Assembly (NCBI RefSeq): GCF_025060375.1
Contig: NZ_JANXCG010000043.1
Coordinates: 1 to 49,529, forward strand
Reading direction: 5' to 3'
DNA: 49,529 nt
From: Meiothermus sp.
GTDB taxonomy: Bacteria; Deinococcota; Deinococci; Deinococcales; Thermaceae
A program made the translations under genes and the position numbers. Below, piece after piece: positions 42,274 to 49,529 of this stretch. The notes beneath the pieces are model-generated. The model saw only the letters and a program-made list of their open reading frames with translations, had not been told where the DNA came from and ran no database searches. Each line of letters starts with the position of its first letter. The first letter of the stretch is position 1.

Positions 42274-44595
42274 GTGCACCTGATTGTTGGCCCCCCTGCC
42301 TCGGGCAAGACCACAAAGCTGTTGGAGGTAGCCCACACCCACCTGCGCCAGCGCAAGCGGGTCTGGTGGGTGGGGTTACCCATGCAAAAGGCCTACGTCT
42401 ACCGCCGGGCCACCGAGCAGAGGGCGGTGCTGGGGCTGGAGGTGCTCACCTCCCAGCAGCTTTACTACCGTCTACTGGCGGCAAACTTTGGCCTAAAGCC
42501 CATCCTGACCGGACCGGGGCGGGTAGCCCTAGTGGGGGAGGCCCTCCACTCAGGGGAGGGCCCGCCCCCAGGCCCAGGCGAAGCCCGGCTCTTCACCCGG
42601 GCCATTGCTGAGGCCAAGCGCAACGGGGTGGGGCCGGAGGACATCCCCCAAATAGGGCCTGAAACCCGCCGGCTGAGGGAGGTCTACCGGCGCTACGAGG
42701 AGCTAAAGGCCTCCTGGGGTCGCTGGGACTACGACGATTTTCGCAGCGGGGCCCTGAGGCTGCTGGAAGAGGGAAAGCCCCGCATTGAGGCCGAACTGGT
42801 GGTGGTGGACGGTTTCCGCGAGCTAGGGGTGCTCGAGCTTCGCCTGCTCAAAGCCCTCTCCCGTCACGTAGAGGTCTGGGTGAGCCTGCCGGAGAGCCCC
42901 CCAGGCCTCTCCCCAGAGGTAACCCTCTCCGCCCATCCGGTCTGCATGCTCCGTTTCCGTGCCCCCAACCCGGTGAGCGAGGCTCGCTGGGTTTTGCAGG
43001 CCGTCAAACGCGACCTGGCCCAGAATTTCTCGCCGCTCGAGCTGGCCATCGTGGCCCCTCAACCCCGCATCCCGACCTTTCTGACCCTGGCTGACGAGTA
43101 CGGGCTGCCCCTGGTCAACCAGCTCCCCCCCACCACCGCCGACACCCCCGAAGGACGGCTTCTTCTAGCCCTTCTGGAGCTTCCCGACTACCCCACCCCA
43201 AGCCGCCTGCTGGCCCTGCCCGAACTCGCACCGCTGGGCCGGGCTGCCCTGGAGCGGGGTTTGGTGGGCCTGGAGGCCATTGGCCGGCTAGCTGAGGAGC
43301 TCGGCATGGGTGTGGTCTGGAAGGCTTGGCTGGCCCGGCTGCGCTCCCCAGGTGAGGAAGGCGCTGGATCGGCCGGAAGCCCCCTCTCTCCCCTAGCCTG
43401 GGCCGAGGAACTGGTGGACGCCCTACCCGAGGTGCGGCACAGCTCCTCCCGGGAACGCCTGATGGAGCGGGCCCGGGAAGCCCACCGAATCGCCTGGGGC
43501 CCCCACTTTCGGCAGTGGTGGGCTGCCTTGTTGGCCGAGACCTACGAGCCGCACCACCCCAATGGAGGGGTAGCCCTGCTCACCCCCAACCTGGCCTCAG
43601 GTCAGCGCTTCCGCAGGGTCTACATAACCTACGCGGTGGAGGGAGCCTATGGGGCGGAAGAGGTGGAGGACTATTTTGTCCCGGAGGAGTTGCGGGTGGG
43701 CCTCGAGGAAGCCCTGCGGCGGGCCGGAGGGGTGCTGCCCCGGCGCTTTACGGGGCGCGACAGGTTGCTCCTGGAGGAACTCAAGACCCGGGCCGAGGAG
43801 GTGGTGATTACCTACCCTGAGGCTGACCAGGAGGGCCCCTTGGAGCCCGACCCGGTCCTGGTAGGCCCTGCACCAGACCCTCTGCCCCCTCTCCCAGCGG
43901 CCAGCCCGCTCGAGGTGAACCCTCCCCAGCCCTACCGAGCGGGCCTTGGTCCAGTTCTTCTGGCCTCCCCCACGGTGGAGGACCTGCGCCACTACGAGGA
44001 GTGCCCCATGCGCCACTGGGCGGAACGCCTCGTCCAGGACCCTAAACCAGAGTGGTGGCAGCTTTGGGCACGGGAGGTGCGCGAATCGAAGAAGCTGGTT
44101 CCAGCCCGGCTCGAAGCCCTGGCCCAGCAGTTTCCCCAGGCCGAAGGCTGGATGCGCCACCACCACACCTTGCTAAGGGGGCTGAACCTGGGCTTCAGCC
44201 TGGAGGACAAGGGGCTCAGGGTCCAGCTGGACGGCATCTCGCGCAGGGACCGCGAAGTCCATATCTACCGCTTCGTGGCTCCCGGCACCCCATCCAAGGA
44301 GGCCGAAGAAAAGGTACGCAAACGCTGGAGCGAGCGCTGGGCGGCGGCGTACCTTCTCTCACACCCCACGTGGCAGATTCGACGGGTTTCGCTGTGGGCC
44401 TGGCCGGTGCTGGGGGAGCCAGTTCTGGTCTACGGAAACCCCATAGAGAGGCTTTGGGAAGCGCTCAAACAGCATCAGCGCAGGGTTCAGGAGGCGAAGG
44501 AGCGCTACTCAAGCGGGGAAATAAAGCCCAAGCCCGGTTTTCCCTGCCGCAATTGCGCAGTTAGGGACGTGTGCCGCGAGGGCAGCCCTGGTTAG
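42274..44595 (+). CDS. addB: AddB-like protein with degenerate nuclease motif
   Basis: A 773-residue protein that resembles the AddB partner of AddA helicase-nucleases. It opens VHLIVGPPASGKTTKLLEVA, a P-loop at the very N-terminus as in AddB, and lacks later UvrD helicase motifs. Cys near 576 (YEECPMRHWAERLVQ) and the C-terminal CRNCAVRDVC (about 758-768, C-x2-C-x5-C) match the four cysteines that hold the AddB iron-sulfur cluster. Between them the RecB-type nuclease region reads LDGISRRDREVHIYRF. The expected D-(x)n-D/E-x-K ends with no lysine, so nuclease activity here may be lost. It is smaller than Bacillus AddB (about 1150 residues). The GTG start follows a TATATT box. Confidence 0.78.
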   Translation: MHLIVGPPASGKTTKLLEVAHTHLRQRKRVWWVGLPMQKAYVYRRATEQRAVLGLEVLTSQQLYYRLLAANFGLKPILTGPGRVALVGEALHSGEGPPPGPGEARLFTRAIAEAKRNGVGPEDIPQIGPETRRLREVYRRYEELKASWGRWDYDDFRSGALRLLEEGKPRIEAELVVVDGFRELGVLELRLLKALSRHVEVWVSLPESPPGLSPEVTLSAHPVCMLRFRAPNPVSEARWVLQAVKRDLAQNFSPLELAIVAPQPRIPTFLTLADEYGLPLVNQLPPTTADTPEGRLLLALLELPDYPTPSRLLALPELAPLGRAALERGLVGLEAIGRLAEELGMGVVWKAWLARLRSPGEEGAGSAGSPLSPLAWAEELVDALPEVRHSSSRERLMERAREAHRIAWGPHFRQWWAALLAETYEPHHPNGGVALLTPNLASGQRFRRVYITYAVEGAYGAEEVEDYFVPEELRVGLEEALRRAGGVLPRRFTGRDRLLLEELKTRAEEVVITYPEADQEGPLEPDPVLVGPAPDPLPPLPAASPLEVNPPQPYRAGLGPVLLASPTVEDLRHYEECPMRHWAERLVQDPKPEWWQLWAREVRESKKLVPARLEALAQQFPQAEGWMRHHHTLLRGLNLGFSLEDKGLRVQLDGISRRDREVHIYRFVAPGTPSKEAEEKVRKRWSERWAAAYLLSHPTWQIRRVSLWAWPVLGEPVLVYGNPIERLWEALKQHQRRVQEAKERYSSGEIKPKPGFPCRNCAVRDVCREGSPG

Positions 44596-44634
44596 AAGGC
44601 CCCTCCCTGCCCCTAACCTTATCCCAAAAACCGC

Positions 44635-44647
44635 GACAGGTTCTGTC
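44635..44647. repeat. Short palindrome upstream of the small membrane protein
   Basis: GACAG and CTGTC flank GTT, 25 bases before the GTG of the 57-residue gene. It may be a small operator. Confidence 0.3.
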
Positions 44648-44672
44648 ACGCTAGGGCTTCAGACTGGCCCGC

Positions 44673-44846
44673 GTGAGGAGCTTGTGTCTCCTTGTAGCGC
44701 TGCTGGTCCTGCTAAGCGCCGGCCTGCTGGTTCGCCTGGAGCCCCCATGGGTGGAGCCACTCGAAAGCCCAGGGAATTCCCCCTTCAGACCGATCGCCGA
44801 TGAACCCAAGTGCTGCTTGGGCGGTCAGGAAGCGGTTTTCTGGTAA
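44673..44846 (+). CDS. 57-residue single-span membrane or secreted protein
   Basis: A small gene between the AddB-like and TPR-regulator genes. The product starts VRSLCLLVALLVLLSAGLLV, one hydrophobic span preceded by an arginine. A proline-rich outer segment (EPPWVEPLESPGNSPFRP) and a short tail with adjacent cysteines (KCCLGGQEAVFW) follow. The span suits a membrane anchor or signal peptide. CAGACT lies seven bases before the GTG, close to a leaderless -10 box, and GACAGGTTCTGTC stands further up. It ends 31 bases before the regulator gene. I recognise no family. It could be a membrane-linked modulator of the next gene, but that is a guess. Confidence 0.5.
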   Translation: MRSLCLLVALLVLLSAGLLVRLEPPWVEPLESPGNSPFRPIADEPKCCLGGQEAVFW

Positions 44847-44865
44847 ACCCAAGGCTGGGTGCGGG

Positions 44866-44877
44866 TATGATGAGAAA
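44866..44877 (+). promoter_or_regulatory. Leaderless -10 box of the TPR regulator
   Basis: TATGAT at 44866-44871 followed by six bases and the GTG at 44878. This decides the start against an ATG at 44800 that lies inside the small upstream gene. Confidence 0.55.
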
Positions 44878-46509
44878 GTGCGCAAGCGTGACATGGGCCA
44901 CCTCCAGAGCAACCTGCTGGCCCTTTTGGAGGCGCACCCAGACAAGGTAGCGCCGGTCTTGAAGCGCTGGGTAAGCGAGGCGGATGGCTACGTGGCCGCC
45001 CGGCAGCTGGTGGAGGAGGTTTTCTCCCTCATCCCAAAGGGGTTCCTGCGGGACAACCCTACTGCTTTGGGGCTGTACGCGCAAACCCTGAGCATCGCAC
45101 GGATGCACGAGGAGCTGCTCGAGCAGACCGAGGGCCTGCCCCTTCAAACGGACTACGCCAAGGCCTTGCTCTACCGGGCCTGGGCTTTGAACCGAGCGGG
45201 GCGCAGCCAAGAATCTCTGGGGCTACTGGAGCGCATAGAGCAGTTGCTCGAGCCGGAAAACCGAGGGCAGTGGCTGCGGTTCAAAGCCGAGGCCATGGCA
45301 CGGCTCCACCAACCCGGCTGGCAGGAGGTCTATGCCCAGGCCAGCCAATGCCTCAAAGGGAGCGAGTTGGGCCGCTGCCTCCACGACTGGGGGTATTACC
45401 TCTACCGCCAGGGCCAGACCGCCGAGGCGCGGAGCCTTTGGGGTAAGGCTCTAGCCCACGTGCACCATGACCCCTACTACCAAGCCTGGCTCCACCACAA
45501 CCTGGGCATCACCGTACTGCACAGCCACCCTGAGGAGGCCGAGTACCACCTGCTGCAGGCTGCAGAGCTCAGCAAAAGGAAGGAGGCCGGGGATTTCCGG
45601 GCCAGAGCCCTGTGCGGGCTGGCGGCGGTGCGGCGAACCTTAGGGGAGTGGGAACGGGCCCTCAAGAGCTATCATGCTGCGGTCCAGGCTGCCAAAGAGA
45701 CCGACGATCTTCGGGTGGCTTACCAGGGCATTGGCCTTACCCTGCGCCTGATGGGCAAGCCCGCCGAGGCCCTAGCCTACTTCTGGAAAGCCCACGCTGC
45801 TGAACCGTTGGATGAGGTCTACGTGGATATCGCCATCGCCAACCTAATGCTGAACAACCCAAACGCGGCTGAAACTGCCTTGAACCAGGCCCGGCAGATA
45901 GGCCCCCGTGCCGCGATGAAGGCTCTGCTGGCCCGGGCTGAGCTGGCCCGGAGGAAGAAGAAGACCGAGGCCCTTGCTGCCCTCCTGGGGCAGATCGAGT
46001 GGTCGCAACCCTGGTTGCTGGAGGAGCAGGCCTGCCTCCCTGCCCTATTTGCCGAGGCCAGGCAGCGCGGCTACCTGGAAGGCCCAAGGAACAGAGCTAG
46101 ACCCCTTGAGGTAGAGGTGCGCGCCGGTGGTGTGCTTCAGGTCAAGGTTAACGGACGGGAAATACCCCTGAGCCCCACCAGCCGGGCTGGTGAGGTGCTG
46201 GTGCTGCTCCTAGAGAACGGAGGGGAGGCCACGCTGGACCAGCTTATGGACCAACTCTACCCAGAGGAAATCCACCGCCACAAGGCGCGGCGGGCCATCT
46301 GGCCGCACATTGAACGGCTTCGGGAAGCCTTAGGGTGGGAGCGGAGCGTCGAGGCCAGAGGCGGCACCTATCGCTTGGACCCCAGGGCCCGCTGGCGCTA
46401 CGACATGCGCGACCCCCGGGTAAGGCGCAAGGGAAAGTTTATGGAAGGGGTCTTTTCCAACTGGGTACAGCAACGCCGAGAGGAAATCATGCAGGAAACT
46501 TCTATGTGA
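44878..46509 (+). CDS. TPR-repeat protein with C-terminal winged-helix DNA-binding domain
   Basis: A 543-residue cytoplasmic regulator. Residues from about 10 to 390 are a helical tetratricopeptide array, for example ALLYRAWALNRAGRSQESLGLLERIEQLL and ALCGLAAVRRTLGEWERALKSYHAAVQAA. The C-terminal 120 residues begin with a beta segment (LEVEVRAGGVLQVKVNGREIPLSP). An OmpR/SARP-like winged helix follows: AGEVLVLLLENGGEATLDQLMDQLYPEEIHRHKARRAIWPHIERLREALG, then RGGTYRLDP. The order is the reverse of classic SARP proteins, which carry the DNA-binding domain first. It probably senses a protein or peptide through the TPRs and controls transcription. Its targets are unknown; the WYL and cas3 genes lie just downstream. 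Confidence 0.75.
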   Translation: MRKRDMGHLQSNLLALLEAHPDKVAPVLKRWVSEADGYVAARQLVEEVFSLIPKGFLRDNPTALGLYAQTLSIARMHEELLEQTEGLPLQTDYAKALLYRAWALNRAGRSQESLGLLERIEQLLEPENRGQWLRFKAEAMARLHQPGWQEVYAQASQCLKGSELGRCLHDWGYYLYRQGQTAEARSLWGKALAHVHHDPYYQAWLHHNLGITVLHSHPEEAEYHLLQAAELSKRKEAGDFRARALCGLAAVRRTLGEWERALKSYHAAVQAAKETDDLRVAYQGIGLTLRLMGKPAEALAYFWKAHAAEPLDEVYVDIAIANLMLNNPNAAETALNQARQIGPRAAMKALLARAELARRKKKTEALAALLGQIEWSQPWLLEEQACLPALFAEARQRGYLEGPRNRARPLEVEVRAGGVLQVKVNGREIPLSPTSRAGEVLVLLLENGGEATLDQLMDQLYPEEIHRHKARRAIWPHIERLREALGWERSVEARGGTYRLDPRARWRYDMRDPRVRRKGKFMEGVFSNWVQQRREEIMQETSM

Positions 46510-46576
46510 AGTTTAGATATCCTTAGCGCACTACCCATGAAAAAGGTAGTTAGTCCACCCGTGGATGCCTGGCTGA

Positions 46577-46588
46577 TAAGCTGCAAGC
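46577..46588 (+). promoter_or_regulatory. Leaderless -10 box of the WYL regulator
   Basis: TAAGCT at 46577-46582 followed by six bases and the ATG at 46589. Confidence 0.5.
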
Positions 46589-47578
46589 ATGGCAAAAGGA
46601 GCTAGCCACAAAAAAGCCCAACGCCTTCTAGAGGCCCGAGAGCTCCTTCTAGCCCGTCCCTACACCGCCCAGGAGCTGGCCCGGGCCCTGGGGGTTCACA
46701 AGCGCACCGCCCTGCGCTATCTCCTAGAGGACCTGGGGGCCATTGAAACAGAGCGAGACGGGCGCTCGCCCAGATACCAGTTGCTGCAAAGCCAGGAGTT
46801 GAGCCCCGTGGAGGCCCTGGTCACCCACAGCGCCCTGCGCCTCCTCTACCACCACACCCCGGGTTACGAACCCACCTATTTCTCTGCCCTAAACAAGCTG
46901 GCCCGCCGGCTGCCCATGCCAGCCCAAGAACTAGCCCTAAAGAGTACCCGCGACCTACAGTGGCGCAGCCTGATCCACAAGGACCAAGGGCTGGCCATGG
47001 CCACGGTGGCCGAGGCCTGGTTTCGGCGACAGCTCCTCGAGTTTGATTACCTAAAACCAGGAGGTTCCGGCCGGCCACGTAAGAACCTGCTGGAGGTTTA
47101 CTTTCTAGAGGTCTCCCGCACCAACCTGGGGATGTACGTGATTGGCTACGAGCGCGGCTACCACAAGGCCCTGCGCACCTACAAGCTCTCCCGCATGCGC
47201 CGGGTGCGGCTGGTGGGCGAGCCCGGGGCTTACACCATCCCCAAAGACTTCGACCCCCGCGAATACCTCTCGAACGCCTGGGGGGTCATTGGCAGTAGCG
47301 GAAGGCCACCGGTGGAGGTGCGGCTGCTCTTTCGGCCCGAAGCCGTCTACCGGGTTGAGGAGGGTGGTTACCCCAATCTCCAGATCATCCAAAAGCACCC
47401 CGACGGCAGCCTGGAGGTCTCCATCACAACAGGCACAGACAACGACAACTTCCCCCTGGAGCTTCTTTCCTGGGTGCAAAGCTGGGGGGCGCGGGTCGAG
47501 GTGCTGGCCCCGGAGAACCTCCGGCGGCGGTGGCTCGAGGAGGCCCGGCAGGTGGCGGCCATTTGTGACAGGATTTGA
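46589..47578 (+). CDS. HTH-WYL transcriptional regulator
   Basis: A 329-residue regulator with an N-terminal helix-turn-helix ([43 protein letters not shown]). A WYL domain (about 145-215) reads [61 protein letters not shown]-terminal WCX-like domain follows. WYL proteins bind nucleic-acid-type ligands and often control CRISPR-Cas or other defence genes. Only 25 bases separate its stop from the cas3 ATG, so it is the natural candidate regulator of that locus; this is inferred from position. It has its own leaderless promoter. Confidence 0.88.
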   Translation: MAKGASHKKAQRLLEARELLLARPYTAQELARALGVHKRTALRYLLEDLGAIETERDGRSPRYQLLQSQELSPVEALVTHSALRLLYHHTPGYEPTYFSALNKLARRLPMPAQELALKSTRDLQWRSLIHKDQGLAMATVAEAWFRRQLLEFDYLKPGGSGRPRKNLLEVYFLEVSRTNLGMYVIGYERGYHKALRTYKLSRMRRVRLVGEPGAYTIPKDFDPREYLSNAWGVIGSSGRPPVEVRLLFRPEAVYRVEEGGYPNLQIIQKHPDGSLEVSITTGTDNDNFPLELLSWVQSWGARVEVLAPENLRRRWLEEARQVAAICDRI

Positions 47579-47591
47579 CACGCTGGGGAGG

Positions 47592-47603
47592 TATACAAGG
47601 CTT
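47592..47603 (+). promoter_or_regulatory. Near-consensus leaderless -10 box of cas3
   Basis: TATACA at 47592-47597 ends in A rather than T and lies six bases before the ATG at 47604. TTGACA at 47575-47580 lies only 11 bases upstream, too close for a standard -35. A TGTGA half-site at 47565-47569 recalls cAMP receptor protein sites. Confidence 0.4.
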
Positions 47604-49529
47604 ATGCTCTCCGAAGCGGCCAAAACCCTCTGGGCCAAGAGCGAAAAAGACGGCGCCTGGCATCCGCTGCTGGCCCATATGCTGGACGTGGCGGCCTGCG
47701 CTGAGGCCATCCTGGAGCGAGAACCCGAGAAGACCCTGGAGCTTTACGCCGGGGACCTGAACCTTCCGCCTGAGCAAGCCAAGGCCTGGGTGTGCGCCCT
47801 GGCGGGGCTGCACGACATCGGCAAAGCTAGCCCCGCGTTCCAGCAAAAGTGGCCGGCGGGAAAAGAGCGGGTTTGGCAAGCAGGGCTAACCTGGACTACT
47901 CCCCCAACGGCGCCGCCCGATGACGTTTCCCACAGCGCCATCAGTGAGGCGGTGCTGCCGGATCTCCTCGAGGCGCGAGGCTGGGTACGCAGGGCCGCCG
48001 AAAACGTCGCCGCTGCGGTAGGCGAGCACCACGGTTTTCGGACAGCGCAACAGGACCTAGACAGCGTTACGGGCAAGGAAAAAGGCAGGGGGGCCTGGGA
48101 CGAGGTGCGGCGTGAGCTTTTTGAGGCCGTGCTCGAGGTACTCGGTGTGGGCGAGGCGCCGGGGGTCTGCATCTACGGGGGCGCGGCCTTCGAGCGCCTG
48201 GCGGGCCTGACCAGCTTTGCCGACTGGATTGGCTCGAGCCTCGAGTTCCACCCCCTCGGCGATGACCTGGCTGGGTATTACCGGAAGGCCAAGGAGCGGG
48301 CGGGGAAGAAGCTCGATGAAATCGGCTGGTTCCGGCGCGAACCGCTGCTGCGCGAGCCGAAGGGGCTGGAAGAGGTTTTCAGCTACCTGGGCATGCCCGA
48401 AGAGCCCTTCAGAGCGCGCCCCCTGCAAAGGGAAGTGGAGCGCCTTCTTCAGGGGGCCAGAGGCCCTGCCATGCTCCTGATTGAAGCCCCCATGGGCGAA
48501 GGCAAAACCGAGGCCGCTTTGTACGCCCACCTGCGCCTGCAGGCAGCCAACCAGCACCGGGGCCTGTACCTGGCCCTGCCCACCCAGGCGACGGGCAACC
48601 TCATGTTTGAGCGGGTCAAGGCCTTCTTGGCCCAGCTGGGCAGCGAGCGCAAGCCCGACCTGCAGTTGCTTCACGGGGCCAGCGAGCTACAGGAGAGCTA
48701 TCAGAAAATCATCGTGCGGCCCAACATGCCCAGCCAGAACGAAGAAGGGGTGGAGGCCCAGGTCTGGTTTTCCCACCGCAAGCGGGGCCTGCTCTCCGAA
48801 TACGGCGTGGGTACGGTGGACCAGGCACTTTTGGGCGTCCTGCCCACCAAGCACCACTTCGTGCGGTTGTGGGGGTTGGGAAACCGGGTGGTGGTGCTGG
48901 ATGAGGTGCACGCCTACGACACCTACACCAGCGGCCTCATTGAAGCCCTGGTGCGGTGGCTCCATGCGCTGGACTCTTCGGTTGTGCTCATGAGCGCAAC
49001 CTTGCCCAGGGTTAAGCGAGAAGCCCTGCTGCGGGCCTACGGAGCCGAGGCGTGGGATGAAGCCTGCTACCCCCGCATTAGCTGGATACAGAAGGGCGAG
49101 CGCAAAGCGCACGCAACAAGCTTTGAGGCCCGGCCTCAGCCCACCCTGACCCTCAGGCCCACCCGGCTCGAAATCGAAAACCTTGAAAGGAGCGCCCTCG
49201 AGCAGGCCCGCTTGGGAGGTTGCGTGGCCTGTATCGTCAACACCGTGCAGCGGGCACAGGAGCTGTACCAGAGGCTGGTGGACAACCAGGATGGGATAGA
49301 GGTAAGCCTGTTCCATGCCCGCTATCCGCTCGAGGAGCGCTTGGTGCGTGAGCAGGCCGTCGTTGCCAAGTTTGGCAAGAAGGGTCAGCGTCCTCCAAAG
49401 GCCATCCTGGTCGCCACCCAGGTGGTGGAGCAATCCCTCGACCTCGACTTCGACGTGATGTTCACCGACCTGGCCCCCATTGACCTGGTGCTCCAGCGGG
49501 CCGGGCGGCTGCATCGCCACCAGGGGCGC
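47604..49529 (+). CDS. cas3: CRISPR-associated nuclease-helicase Cas3 (3' end beyond window)
   Basis: The target-degrading enzyme of type I CRISPR-Cas: it unwinds and cuts DNA marked by Cascade. The 642 visible codons stay open to the window edge. The N-terminal HD nuclease has His20/His25 ([10 protein letters not shown]), HD at 70-71 ([15 protein letters not shown]), GEHHG and [11 protein letters not shown]. The superfamily 2 helicase follows: Walker [13 protein letters not shown] near 295, [19 protein letters not shown] at 433-436 and [16 protein letters not shown] and [19 protein letters not shown] then lead to QRAGRLHRH. The order HD then helicase, with TVDQALL and DEVHAYD, resembles type I-E Cas3, but the subtype needs the downstream Cascade genes. 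It sits 25 bases after the WYL regulator. No CRISPR repeats are in the window. Confidence 0.94.
   Translation, partial: MLSEAAKTLWAKSEKDGAWHPLLAHMLDVAACAEAILEREPEKTLELYAGDLNLPPEQAKAWVCALAGLHDIGKASPAFQQKWPAGKERVWQAGLTWTTPPTAPPDDVSHSAISEAVLPDLLEARGWVRRAAENVAAAVGEHHGFRTAQQDLDSVTGKEKGRGAWDEVRRELFEAVLEVLGVGEAPGVCIYGGAAFERLAGLTSFADWIGSSLEFHPLGDDLAGYYRKAKERAGKKLDEIGWFRREPLLREPKGLEEVFSYLGMPEEPFRARPLQREVERLLQGARGPAMLLIEAPMGEGKTEAALYAHLRLQAANQHRGLYLALPTQATGNLMFERVKAFLAQLGSERKPDLQLLHGASELQESYQKIIVRPNMPSQNEEGVEAQVWFSHRKRGLLSEYGVGTVDQALLGVLPTKHHFVRLWGLGNRVVVLDEVHAYDTYTSGLIEALVRWLHALDSSVVLMSATLPRVKREALLRAYGAEAWDEACYPRISWIQKGERKAHATSFEARPQPTLTLRPTRLEIENLERSALEQARLGGCVACIVNTVQRAQELYQRLVDNQDGIEVSLFHARYPLEERLVREQAVVAKFGKKGQRPPKAILVATQVVEQSLDLDFDVMFTDLAPIDLVLQRAGRLHRHQGR

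Noticed and set aside
44800-44877. ATG at 44800 as start of the TPR regulator
   Set aside because: It lies inside the small membrane-protein gene. The TATGAT box six bases before GTG 44878 explains the start better.
47575-47597. TTGACA and TATACA as a standard promoter for cas3
   Set aside because: The spacer is only 11 bases, far from the 16-18 needed.
46510-49529. CRISPR array near cas3
   Set aside because: No direct repeats of CRISPR type with regular spacing were seen around the regulators or cas3.

Overview
The window is GC-rich, densely coded chromosomal DNA from a thermophile of the Deinococcus-Thermus phylum, most likely Meiothermus or Thermus. The signs are a Thermus-type isocitrate dehydrogenase with a C-terminal extension, SpoVS in a non-sporulating setting, GTG starts, and many genes in which a TANNNT -10 box lies 6-8 bases before the start codon (leaderless transcription, typical of this phylum). 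The genus is inferred from gene content only. No rRNA, transposon, prophage or CRISPR array was seen.

Layout. 0-7.9 kb: a YibE/F-like membrane protein faces a leftward group of dnaG, a zinc-ribbon/nucleotidyl-cyclase/ATPase/TPR protein, and purK-purE. 7.9-11.7 kb, rightward: isocitrate dehydrogenase, an SbtA-SbtB bicarbonate transporter/PII-like pair, and a conserved hypothetical. 11.7-15.3 kb, leftward: a 1198-residue GH13 amylase-family protein ending in a helix-hairpin-helix domain. 15.4-18.7 kb: an SRPBCC protein, cysS with a structured leader, a YugP-type metallopeptidase and spoVS. 19-24.9 kb: glutamate synthase large subunit with a consensus promoter and an inverted repeat at the start site, then a single-domain protoglobin and a HAD phosphatase. 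24.9-29.9 kb, leftward: two crotonase-family enzymes, ruvA and an AddA-like helicase-nuclease. 30-37.5 kb: class IV aminotransferase, tRNA-Arg(TCT), xdhABC (xanthine dehydrogenase plus maturation factor), an HD-GYP protein and tRNA-Lys(CTT). 37.6-42.2 kb: a complete BMP-type nucleoside ABC importer ending in a strong terminator. 42.3-44.6 kb: an AddB-like protein. 44.7-49.5 kb: a tiny membrane protein, a TPR/winged-helix regulator, a WYL regulator and the first 642 codons of a Cas3 nuclease-helicase that runs off the window.

How they fit together. The xdh genes and the BMP importer make a purine uptake and oxidation island, and it separates the AddA-like and AddB-like genes. purEK makes purines de novo, so synthesis and breakdown lie about 25 kb apart. 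The right end is probably the edge of a CRISPR-Cas locus preceded by two regulators of different families. The most unusual items are the GH13-HhH fusion, an AddB-like protein whose nuclease motif looks degenerate while its iron-sulfur cysteines are kept, operator-like palindromes at gltB, purE and xdhA, and strong over-representation of the hexamer CTCGAG.
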